Below are positions 44,080 through 51,943 of a DNA stretch of 64,000 bases, one piece after another. A model generated the notes under the pieces. The model worked only from the letters and a program-made list of their open reading frames with translations. It was not told where the DNA came from and ran no database searches. Source of the DNA: Haloprofundus halophilus. GTDB lineage: Archaea; Halobacteriota; Halobacteria; Halobacteriales; Haloferacaceae. Positions within the stretch are counted from its first letter, which is position 1. Each line of letters starts with the position of its first letter. The translations under genes and the position numbers were made by a program. The stretch covers positions 1,054,001 to 1,118,000 of the forward strand of contig NZ_QQRR01000002.1 of NCBI RefSeq assembly GCF_003439925.1, written 5' to 3'.

Positions 44080-44467
44080 TGTCTCACACTCCGTTCTCGC
44101 GGGAGGGGACGAACACGCACGGAACGCTGTTCGACTGTGGATGGGGTGGATGTACCGCGGTCGGTCGACGCGACGGGTCGACTCGGGCGGCGGGTGGTCG
44201 ATATCATAGCTGTCGATAGGTGCGGATACGACTCTCTGGGAACGCCCGGGGCTTTGCTATGGACCGGGTAAGCCAGTTCACCGGCCGGATTGTGGTGGGC
44301 GTAACCGCCGTCTCGAACGCGAACGCGGCCTTACCGAGTTCATAATAATCCACTTTGAGCCCACAGTATCTCCTCGATGACCACTCCGCCTCTCCAGCGT
44401 CGCGCGTGCGCATCGGTCGCACCGAACTCGCGTCGACGCCGTCGGGACCAGTCCCCGGTGACGACCC
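44080..44467. other. Divergent intergenic region between AsnB-like and glycosyltransferase genes
   Basis: About 390 bases. The plus side has TTCATAATAATCCACT at 44339-44354, nearly identical to a string before the deacetylase gene at 45958. The minus side has GGAG before the AsnB-like GTG. I see no gene. Confidence 0.5.
44339..44354 (+). promoter_or_regulatory. Shared promoter-like motif, copy 1
   Basis: TTCATAATAATCCACT, matching TTCATAGTAATGCACT at 45958-45973 in 14 of 16 positions. It is AT-rich in GC-rich DNA and upstream of the GT4 gene, about 115 bases before its GTG. Confidence 0.4.
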
Positions 44468-45919
44468 GTGGGTGACCGCGACCGGACGCGGGACCCGGCC
44501 GCGACGTCGAACCCGACCGCGACATCAGACTCGGCTACGGCGTCGGACTCGACCGCGGCGTCGGACTCGGCTACGGCGTCGGACTCGGCCACGACGCCCG
44601 ACGAACGGCTCGACGTGGGGTTTCTCCCCGTCGAGGTCCCAGGTCTGGACGGAACCGGCGCGACGTACACCGCGGCCCTCCTCATCCGCGAACTCTCGAA
44701 ACACCACGATCTGACGGTGTACGTCGTCAGCCAACGAACCGCCGACCGCTCGCGGTTACCCGCGACCGACCGCGTCGACTACGTCGTCCGCGACGACCTC
44801 CCGAAACTACCGCACCCGCTGCTGGCGAAAATCGGCGTCGTCGAGGATCTCACCGACCGACTGGAGCGACACGACCTCGTCCACTCGTACTCGACGGGGT
44901 TCATCGAGCCGCTGTCCGCGCTCTCGACCCCCACGGTCGTGACGCTGAACTCCTACCAGCCGGTCTGTCCGAAAGGCGACATGATGTGGATGGACCGCGA
45001 GAAGTGCGGCGGGCCGGGCCGAACGAAGTGTACGGCCTGTATCGCCGGGAGCGCCTACACCCGCAAGTCGGGGGTCGAAACGACGCTTCGCTCGTCCTAC
45101 GACTCGCTGGCGAAAGTCGAGTTCGTCCAAAAGTCCATCGCCGCGCGCGAGGGTATCTCGGCGTACCACCTGCTGTCGCCGCACCAGCGCGACGACTACG
45201 CCGAGTTCGGCTTCCCCGAGGAGCGTCTCAGAGTGATTCCGCACTTCGACAGCGGCGAGTTCGCCGTCTCCGACCCCGCGGCGTACAAACGCGACGGCGA
45301 CCCCGACCTCGGCCGCGGCGACGACGACCCGTTCACGCTGCTGGCCGTCGGCGCGTTCAAGTACGTCAAGGGATTTCAAGTGCTGCTCCGGGCGCTGCCC
45401 TCGATACTCGACGACGGCCACGACGTGCGCGTCCGCATCGCCGGGGCCGGACCGTACGGTGACGCGCTCCGCTCGCTGTCGACGGAGTTGGGCGTCGACG
45501 AGCACGTCGAGTGGCTCGGGTTCGTCGACCACGACGACCTGCCCGCGGAGTACGCCGCCGCCGACGCGTTCGTCTACCCCGGCCTGCTCGACGAACCGTT
45601 CGGCCGCGTCTTCCTCGAAGCGCTGTCGAGCGGAACGCCCGTACTCTCCTCGGACGTGGGGAGCACGGACTTCGTCGTCGGCGACGCCGGCGTCCGGTTC
45701 GAGTCCGACGACCCCGAGTCGCTCGCGCGTGCGTTCGGACGCCTTCGCGAGGGGTACGACGGCCACCGAGCGGCGATTCCGGACCAGTTGGCGCGCTTTT
45801 CGCGCGAACGCGTCGTCTCGGAGTTCCTGTCGCTGTACGCCGACGTCCGGGCGGGACGGCCTCCGACCGAACGGACTGAAACGTTCGAAACGGAGCGAAC
45901 GGTCGTTCGCACCGATTAG
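44468..45919 (+). CDS. Family 4 glycosyltransferase with repetitive acidic N-terminus
   Basis: 483 residues from a GTG preceded by an in-frame stop three codons earlier. The first ~45 residues are low complexity (repeats of SDSATA encoded by an 18-base repeat at about 44528-44600). The GT-B N-domain starts at LDVGFLPVEVPGLDGTGATYTAALL. A cysteine cluster at LNSYQPVCPKGDMM and CGGPGRTKCTACI may bind metal. The donor domain has VGAFKYVKGFQVLLRALPSI and EPFGRVFLEALSSGTPVLSSDVGS (E-x7-E). It probably extends the cluster's glycan. An alternative GTG just before GFLPVEV would remove the repeats, but the repeat codons fit haloarchaeal usage. Confidence 0.85.
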   Translation: MGDRDRTRDPAATSNPTATSDSATASDSTAASDSATASDSATTPDERLDVGFLPVEVPGLDGTGATYTAALLIRELSKHHDLTVYVVSQRTADRSRLPATDRVDYVVRDDLPKLPHPLLAKIGVVEDLTDRLERHDLVHSYSTGFIEPLSALSTPTVVTLNSYQPVCPKGDMMWMDREKCGGPGRTKCTACIAGSAYTRKSGVETTLRSSYDSLAKVEFVQKSIAAREGISAYHLLSPHQRDDYAEFGFPEERLRVIPHFDSGEFAVSDPAAYKRDGDPDLGRGDDDPFTLLAVGAFKYVKGFQVLLRALPSILDDGHDVRVRIAGAGPYGDALRSLSTELGVDEHVEWLGFVDHDDLPAEYAAADAFVYPGLLDEPFGRVFLEALSSGTPVLSSDVGSTDFVVGDAGVRFESDDPESLARAFGRLREGYDGHRAAIPDQLARFSRERVVSEFLSLYADVRAGRPPTERTETFETERTVVRTD

Positions 45920-45957
45920 CGCGTCGGTAAGCCGAGTCGCTGGGGGCGCATAGCGGA

Positions 45958-45973
45958 TTCATAGTAATGCACT
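45958..45973 (+). promoter_or_regulatory. Shared promoter-like motif, copy 2
   Basis: TTCATAGTAATGCACT, about 25-40 bases before the deacetylase ATG, at TATA-box distance; a GGAGGT ribosome binding site follows at about 45988. It matches the motif before the upstream glycosyltransferase gene. Confidence 0.45.
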
Positions 45974-45997
45974 GGGTTTGCGAAGTGGGAGGTACAG

Positions 45998-47365
45998 ATG
46001 AAGGACGACAGTCGAAGCCGAAGACGGTTCCTCCAGACCACAGGTGCGGCCGGCTTAGCCGGCCTCGTCGCCGTCGCGGGTTGCAGCGGCCAGTCGCCCG
46101 ACGACGCTAACGACTCCGCCGCCAACGGGACGACCCAGAGCGCGAATCAGACCGCGGGCGACGACGCGGCGACCGACGAACCGACCGAGACCGAAGAGCC
46201 GGCCGACGAGGCCGCGGAGGTCGAGACGACCTACAAGAGCCGCGAGAAGTACAACAAGCCGGGCGAGCTGCTCGACGACTTCACCGACCTCTCGGCGTGG
46301 TTCTCGAACGCGGGCGAGATGGAGTCGTCCTCCAAACACGCCTTCAGAGGCGATTCGAGCGCGAAGATTACCGGCAAAGACGGCGAAAACGCCAGCATCG
46401 AGCGCTCGTTCGAGAACAACCGCGACCTCACGAAGAAGGATTTCTCGCTCGCGCTGCGCACGACGACGCCCTCGAAGTTCGCGCTGTTCGTCTACCTCCG
46501 CGACCCCTTCGGCAACTACGCGGTGCTCGAACTGCGGAACATCTCGATGGAGACCCCCGACGTGGGCTGGTTCCGCACGGCGCCCGGCGTCTACGAGACG
46601 AGCAAGACGCCGCCGGACCTCACACAGATCAACCGCATCGAAATCGTCGCCAACAACGCCACCAGCGACGATATCGAGGTGTGGGTCGACGACCTCCGCA
46701 TCCACGACAAGCCCGACAAAGGGTACATTGTCTTCAGTTGGGACGACGGGCGCAAGAGCTACTACAACGACGCCGCGCCGCTGCACGACGAGTTCGACAT
46801 GCCGGCCGTCCAGGCCGCAGTCCCGCGATTCGTCGGACAGAACAAGTTCATGACGCTCGGTGAACTGAAGGAGCGCCACGAGGCGGGCGACGAGATCGTC
46901 GCCCACGAGAGCATCAGGAACCGCTTCCACGCTCTATCGGGCGACGAACTCCAGCAGACGCTCCAGCAGAACAAGCAGTGGCTGCTGGGTCACGGCTTCG
47001 AGAGTTCCAACTTCGTCGTCTACCCCGGCAACGACTACGACGCGACGGCGCTCGACGTCGTCAACAAGTACCACTACATGGGCGGAATGAACCAGTCGTT
47101 CGACCTGAACACGACGAGTCCGTACGCGTTCGACCCGCTCGTGCTACCCCGAACCGTCGGTCACGACCTGAACATCGCCAAGCGGGTCGTCGACCAGTGT
47201 GCGAAACACCAGAACGTGGGTATCCTCAACTTCCACGACTTCAACAACGACAACACGATGAACAAGAGCGACTACAAGAAGCTCCTCGAACACGTCGACC
47301 AGAAAGACGGTGTCGAGGTCATCAACTTCTCCGAGCTCTGGAAGCTCCGGAAGTCCGCACCGTAA
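45998..47365 (+). CDS. Polysaccharide deacetylase-like (NodB) Tat lipoprotein
   Basis: 455 residues. SRRRFLQTTG and the lipobox AVAGC (C29) mark a Tat-exported lipoprotein. A Thr/Glu linker (30-75) leads to a carbohydrate-binding-like beta domain (about 80-240: DFTDLSAWFSNAG, KFALFVYLRDPFGNYAVLEL). The NodB domain follows: FSWDDG (D249-D250), then DEIVAHESIRNRFHAL where HxxxH is expected, VVYPGNDYD and ILNFHDFN. The second histidine of the HxxxH motif is replaced, so metal binding may be altered. It would act outside the cell on N-acetylated glycan, consistent with the surrounding cluster. Confidence 0.8.
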   Translation: MKDDSRSRRRFLQTTGAAGLAGLVAVAGCSGQSPDDANDSAANGTTQSANQTAGDDAATDEPTETEEPADEAAEVETTYKSREKYNKPGELLDDFTDLSAWFSNAGEMESSSKHAFRGDSSAKITGKDGENASIERSFENNRDLTKKDFSLALRTTTPSKFALFVYLRDPFGNYAVLELRNISMETPDVGWFRTAPGVYETSKTPPDLTQINRIEIVANNATSDDIEVWVDDLRIHDKPDKGYIVFSWDDGRKSYYNDAAPLHDEFDMPAVQAAVPRFVGQNKFMTLGELKERHEAGDEIVAHESIRNRFHALSGDELQQTLQQNKQWLLGHGFESSNFVVYPGNDYDATALDVVNKYHYMGGMNQSFDLNTTSPYAFDPLVLPRTVGHDLNIAKRVVDQCAKHQNVGILNFHDFNNDNTMNKSDYKKLLEHVDQKDGVEVINFSELWKLRKSAP

Positions 47366-47576
47366 CCCGGCTTCACTGCGACCCGTCGCTCGCGCTCCGT
47401 CGGCTCTACGGTCCCCGTCTCGGTCAGACGCGAAACGGACCGACGCGCCGCTTCCGTTTCTCTTCGACTCCCGGTTTCCGATTCTCTGTTCGTGCAGCCT
47501 CGATACGGTGTCGTATCCGGGAACAGTGTCGACGAGCGACCCCGAAGCGTAGACACACCACACCGCGACGACCGAC

Positions 47577-49151
47577 TTACGGGTACTCGTTGAGATACGT
47601 TCGCAGTCCCGCGGAACCGCGGTCCTCGATGCCGTTTTCGAGGACGCTCTCCTTGATCGTCACGCCGCTGCTCTGGTCGTAGAGCTGGACCGCTTCCCTG
47701 CCGCCGGTCGACCCGGCCGTGAGTTCCTCCATCCACGTGTCGTCGCCGACGTTGACGACCGGATAGCCGCCGGAGATGTACCGACCGCCGTAGAGGAAGC
47801 AGTCGTCACCGGTGAGTTCGATGCCGTGGCGGTATCGCGTGCTTATCTGGTCGATGGTGACCGCGCGAATCTGGGTGTTGTCCCGGTCGGCGCGAATCGC
47901 CGCGCGAGCGGTGTCGTCGCCGACGCTGCCGGTGAACGTGCAGTACTCGGCGACGGCGCGCTCGGAGTTCGAGCCGGCCTTCGTCCAGAGACCGTAGCCG
48001 CCCGGAGTCCGCTGTTCGATGTCGCTGTGGAGGAGTACCGTCTCGCCCGCCTCCGGGGAGACGACGACGCCGTGGTTCGGTTCGTCGCCGTCGACGCTGA
48101 TGGAGAGCCCCGAGAGCCACGCGGAGTCGGCGCTGTTCTGCACCGAGACGGCCGCACCGTTGGCCGCGTCGAGTCGAATCGTCGTGTCGAACACCGACAG
48201 CCCCGACCCGTTTTCGAGGCGGATACCCCGCTGGTTGACGTCGTACTCGCGGTTTCGGTCGACGACGACCATCGCGCCGCGGACGTAGCTGTTCTGTCCG
48301 GCGAGGCGGATGCTCGCCGCCCTGCTGTTTCGGTACTCGCCGCCGCGGACGACGACCTGACCGTCGTCGTCGGAGACGTAGAGGCCGTTGTCGGGGAAGC
48401 CGCCGAGTTCGCAGTCGCGGAACTCGATGGTTCCGCGGTGGTTCACGTCGACGATGATGCCGGTCGGACCCCACCGGAGATCGCCGGGCGTCCGCGCCGA
48501 ATACGTACCGCCGTCGGGCGCACGGAAGTTCTCGACGAGACCCGAGCCCGACGAGCTGGTGATGTTGAACAGTCCCGGCCCCCACGTGCCGCTGTCGTGC
48601 TCGCCGACGACGTCGACGTCGCGGACGACGAGGCCGTCGTCGACTTCGACGTGGAAGGCGCGAATACCCGTGTCGGCGGCGGTCTGGTCGATGGTGAAGT
48701 TCTCGATGTGGAGGTCGACGCCCGGGTCGTAGTCGACACCGAGCCGGAAGAGGCGGTACTGGGGGCCGTCGAACTCCTCGTAGCTCGCCGGGACGATAGT
48801 CGCGCCGTTGCTGGCGAGTCCGAAGTTCGAAAAGCCGGTGAAGCGGAACTGCTCGTCCATGTAGTAGCGGCCCGGCGGGAACTTGACGAGCGTGTCGTCG
48901 TCGGCTACCTCGCGGAGAACCGGCGTAATCGACTCACCCCCCTCCGGGTCGGCTCCGGCGTCGACGATGTCGACGACGGTTCCGTAGTCGTCGTTCAGCG
49001 AGTGTGTCGCAGCGGCGGTGCCCGAAGACGATGCGACGCCGAGGGCAGCGGCCCCGGCCAGTGAGAGATACGAGCGACGATTCAGTTGCCTGTTTCGAGA
49101 GTTATCGGTAGGCACGTCTATCACGCACTGCTGAGTGTGTTTTATTACCAC
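47577..49151 (-). CDS. Tat-exported right-handed beta-helix (pectate-lyase-like) protein
   Basis: 524 residues. The Tat motif is LNRRSYLSLAG (R25-R26), with cleavage near GTAAATHS. VVDIVDAGADPEGGESITPVLREVADDDTLVKFPPGRYYMDEQFRF is the capping start typical of pectate-lyase/rhamnogalacturonase-fold proteins, followed by repeated strands (FRDCELGGFPDNGLYVSDDDGQVVVRGGEYRN, ATIRLDAANGAAVSVQNSADSAWLSGLSISVDG). It is clearly paralogous with the protein at 51944-53545. It may cleave, modify or bind the acidic polysaccharide made by the cluster; the catalytic residues cannot be assigned. The gene has TTTATTAC near its start. Confidence 0.8.
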   Translation of the reverse strand: MVIKHTQQCVIDVPTDNSRNRQLNRRSYLSLAGAAALGVASSSGTAAATHSLNDDYGTVVDIVDAGADPEGGESITPVLREVADDDTLVKFPPGRYYMDEQFRFTGFSNFGLASNGATIVPASYEEFDGPQYRLFRLGVDYDPGVDLHIENFTIDQTAADTGIRAFHVEVDDGLVVRDVDVVGEHDSGTWGPGLFNITSSSGSGLVENFRAPDGGTYSARTPGDLRWGPTGIIVDVNHRGTIEFRDCELGGFPDNGLYVSDDDGQVVVRGGEYRNSRAASIRLAGQNSYVRGAMVVVDRNREYDVNQRGIRLENGSGLSVFDTTIRLDAANGAAVSVQNSADSAWLSGLSISVDGDEPNHGVVVSPEAGETVLLHSDIEQRTPGGYGLWTKAGSNSERAVAEYCTFTGSVGDDTARAAIRADRDNTQIRAVTIDQISTRYRHGIELTGDDCFLYGGRYISGGYPVVNVGDDTWMEELTAGSTGGREAVQLYDQSSGVTIKESVLENGIEDRGSAGLRTYLNEYP

Positions 49152-49258
49152 CCGGCTAACAGTGCGGAAACCGTACTACAACACTCGAAACAGTCGAAAC
49201 ACGCGTGTTTCGAGTATTTGTGTCTACTATAATATGGTTCGAAAGAAAACGAGAGGAC

Positions 49259-51736
49259 TCAGAACGGCGAGGCCGATCGGAACGTCAAGAGCGCCCCGAA
49301 CAGGTCGCCAACGTCGGTCGTCTCGGTCGTCGAGTTGGTCGAGTCGGTCGTCGAGTTGGTCGAGTCGGTCGTCGAGTTGGTCGAGTCGGTCGTCGAATCG
49401 GTAGACGACGTCTCGGTCGACTCGGTCGTCTCGGTCGTCGACTCGGTCGTCTCGGTCGTCGAGTCAGTCGTTTCGGTCGACGTCGATGTGGTGGTCGTTT
49501 CCGACGGCGTCGACGTGGTGGTCGTCTCAGTCGGTGTCGACGTGGTGGTCGTCTCAGTCGGTGTCGACGTGGTCGTCTCTGTCGGTTCCGACGTGGTGGT
49601 CGTTTCCGTCGGCGTTGACGTGGTTGTCTCAGTCGGTGTCGATGTCGTGGTCGTCTCAGTCGGTGCCGACGTGGTAGTTGTCTCCGTCGGCGTCGATGTG
49701 GTGGTCGTTTCCGTCGGCGTCGACGTGGTGGTCGTCTCGTTCGGCGTCGACGTGGTGGTCTCTGTCGGTTCCGACGTAGTGGTCGTCTCCGTCGGGGTAT
49801 CCGACTGACCGTCGTCGTCACTATCGCTGTCTCCGTCGTCGCTGTCTCCGTCGTCGCTGTCTCCGTCGTCGTCGTCACCACCGCCGAACCAGTCGCCGAT
49901 ACCACCGTCGTCGTCACCACCGCCGTCTTCGGGCGTCTGTGTCGTTGTCGACGCGTTCGAGTCGTTCGGCCCGTCCGTGGTGTTCGTCCCGGTCTGGTCG
50001 CCGTCGTCGCCGGCGGTCGACTCGTTGGACGTGTCCGGAGTGGGTGTCGGCGTCGGTGTCGGCGTTTCCGTAGTGTTGCTGTAGTCGGGCATCGACGGAC
50101 CATCGTCGTCGTCGCCGACGATGCCCACGTCAGCGAGGACGACGCCGCCGGCGGCGACGAACAGCAGCAGTCCAGCGACGAACATGCTCCGCTGCATCAC
50201 GTTCTTCCCCCCGTCGGTGACGAGGCGGGCGTGCCGCCAGTAGAGGTTGTCACCGGCCTTACCGACGGGGCCGGGGAACTCGGCGAGTAGTTCGAGGACC
50301 TCGCCGACGCCGAGCGCGCCGGTGAGACACGCGACGCAGACGAAAAGCAGCAGTCCGACCGGCGGAACGACGACCAGCGAGAGGAGGTCGTTACCGACGA
50401 GCGACGGCAACACGAGCACGAGCGGCGCGGCGACGCCGATAGTGGCGAGACTTCGGAAGAGGCGAGCCTCCGAGACGGGGTCGAAGCCGACCTTCTTCGC
50501 ACTCCAGAGGTGAAAGAGGAACATCGTCCCGTAGCCGACGCTGGTGGCGACGGCCGCCCCGCGCATCCCGAACTGCGGGATGAGCGCGACGTTGAGCGCG
50601 ACGTTGATGGCCGCCGCCGCGCCCGTCGCGGCGACCGGGAACTTCATCGTCCCGTTGCCCTGCGCGACGGCGAGAATCGGCCGCGCGACGGCGAATCCGA
50701 CGGTCCCCGGCAGAAGCAGGATGAGCGGGATGACCGCGTTGACGAACTCCTCGCCGAGGTAGAGCGGGACGACGACCGGGGCGAGCGCCGCGAGGCCGAG
50801 CGCCATGATACCCGTAAAGAGGAGCGTGTAGCGCGTCGTCCGCGCGGTGAGTTTCGAGATGCGCTCGGTCTGTCCCTTCGACCACATCTCGGAGGTGGAG
50901 TGGACGAAGACGGTCTGGAAGGCGATAGGGGCGAACCAGAGAAACTCCGCGATGGCGAGCGCGCCCTTGTAGTGGCCGACGACGGCGTTCGGCTCCCAGT
51001 ACTGCAGCATCAGGATGTCGAGGTGGTACAGCGACATCATGAGCGCCATCAGCACGATGCTCATCCCGTTGAACGTCAGCATCTCGCGGCGCGGTATCGT
51101 GGTCGGAGTGCCTCGGAACACCGCCGAGAGCGACACCTGCTTTCCGACCAGGACCAGACCGATGAGGCCGACGACGATGCCGGAGACGAGATGCCCGATG
51201 AGCGCCCCGAGGACGCCGTGGCCGAGGACGACCAGCGAGACGCCGACGCCGATGAACAGGAGCGAGTCGAGAACTCGCAGCGGCTCGGAGTACTCCTCGA
51301 GACCGAACCCCATCAGCGTCCGACGGGTGTAGGCGCGGAACTGCGCGGCGACGACCAGTCCGGCGAGAACCGCCGCGTACTGGACGAACGTGTCGCCGAA
51401 CAGCGCGCCGCCGAGGCCGGTCTCGGCGAGGACGAGCACCGTGCCGCTACCGACCAGCGCGAGCACGATGGCGACGCGGAAGTAGAAGCCGACGACTGCG
51501 TCCTCCCAGTTGGGGTCGTCGCGGTCCTCGGCGATGTACTTGCGGACGCCGTCGGTGACGCCGGAACTGACGAAGATCATCAACAGCGCGAACACCGACA
51601 GGAGCGTCGTGTACGCGCCGACGTTCGCGTCGCCGAGTTCGCGGTACAGAAGCGGCGTCGTCGCCGCACCGATGATGAGCGTGGCGACGCGACTGCCGCC
51701 CACCGAGAGGATACCTTTCAGAATCGACCGATCCAT
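49259..51736 (-). CDS. Polysaccharide flippase (MATE/Wzx-like) with long Thr/Ser/Asp-rich tail
   Basis: 825 residues. Residues 1-~490 form a 12-14 segment flippase of the polysaccharide-export (MVF/PST) type: SVGGSRVATLIIGAATTPLLYRELG, HLDILMLQYWEPNAVVGHY, IPQFGMRGAAVATSVGYGT. An extra membrane segment follows (M514-V540, SMFVAGLLLFVAAGGVVLADVG). The last ~285 residues are Asp/Gly-rich (GDDDDGDSDDGDSDDGD), then more than ten PTETTTTST-type units, then STTDSTNSTTDSTNS, ending GDLFGALLTFRSASPF. The tail should be exposed outside and is ideal for O-glycosylation. Such a mucin-like tail on a flippase is unusual. A TCTATAATAA element lies ~100 bases upstream. It is flanked by the two beta-helix genes. 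Confidence 0.88.
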   Translation of the reverse strand: MDRSILKGILSVGGSRVATLIIGAATTPLLYRELGDANVGAYTTLLSVFALLMIFVSSGVTDGVRKYIAEDRDDPNWEDAVVGFYFRVAIVLALVGSGTVLVLAETGLGGALFGDTFVQYAAVLAGLVVAAQFRAYTRRTLMGFGLEEYSEPLRVLDSLLFIGVGVSLVVLGHGVLGALIGHLVSGIVVGLIGLVLVGKQVSLSAVFRGTPTTIPRREMLTFNGMSIVLMALMMSLYHLDILMLQYWEPNAVVGHYKGALAIAEFLWFAPIAFQTVFVHSTSEMWSKGQTERISKLTARTTRYTLLFTGIMALGLAALAPVVVPLYLGEEFVNAVIPLILLLPGTVGFAVARPILAVAQGNGTMKFPVAATGAAAAINVALNVALIPQFGMRGAAVATSVGYGTMFLFHLWSAKKVGFDPVSEARLFRSLATIGVAAPLVLVLPSLVGNDLLSLVVVPPVGLLLFVCVACLTGALGVGEVLELLAEFPGPVGKAGDNLYWRHARLVTDGGKNVMQRSMFVAGLLLFVAAGGVVLADVGIVGDDDDGPSMPDYSNTTETPTPTPTPTPDTSNESTAGDDGDQTGTNTTDGPNDSNASTTTQTPEDGGGDDDGGIGDWFGGGDDDDGDSDDGDSDDGDSDSDDDGQSDTPTETTTTSEPTETTTSTPNETTTTSTPTETTTTSTPTETTTTSAPTETTTTSTPTETTTSTPTETTTTSEPTETTTSTPTETTTTSTPTETTTTSTPSETTTTSTSTETTDSTTETTESTTETTESTETSSTDSTTDSTNSTTDSTNSTTDSTNSTTETTDVGDLFGALLTFRSASPF
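49335..49808 (-). repeat. Codon-level tandem repeats encoding the flippase Thr-rich tail
   Basis: Repeated 27- and 30-base units encode TETTTTSTP-type peptides, followed by shorter 9- to 24-base units encoding STTDSTN and STTET. Synonymous codons vary among units, so selection has kept the peptide pattern while DNA diverged. Length change by recombination is likely between strains. Confidence 0.75.
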
Positions 51737-51830
51737 CAGCCGCTCACCGGATAGCGATGTGAGAGACGTCTGGCAGGGGCGATGCTGTGGAGGCGCAGTG
51801 ACATGGTCGCCACTCGGCGCTCCGGGGTGA

Positions 51831-51838
51831 TTATTATA
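51831..51838 (-). promoter_or_regulatory. TATA-like element upstream of the flippase gene
   Basis: TATAATAA on the minus strand, in the context TCTATAATAA shared with 33047-33056 and 25396-25405. It lies about 95 bases before the flippase start, leaving a long leader like that of the glycan operon. Confidence 0.45.
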
Positions 51839-51943
51839 GAGACGCTATGCGGGTCTACCGCCGGAATTCGGGCGGCCGTAAGCTGTCGGCGTCCGCAGCC
51901 GAGGTGACCGCCGCTCAGTTTATTTAGTTCTCGTCACTCGACG

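Noticed and set aside
49335..49808. Val/Ser-rich repetitive open frame on the plus strand
   Set aside because: It is the complement of the Thr-rich flippase tail; the minus frame is continuous with a genuine flippase.
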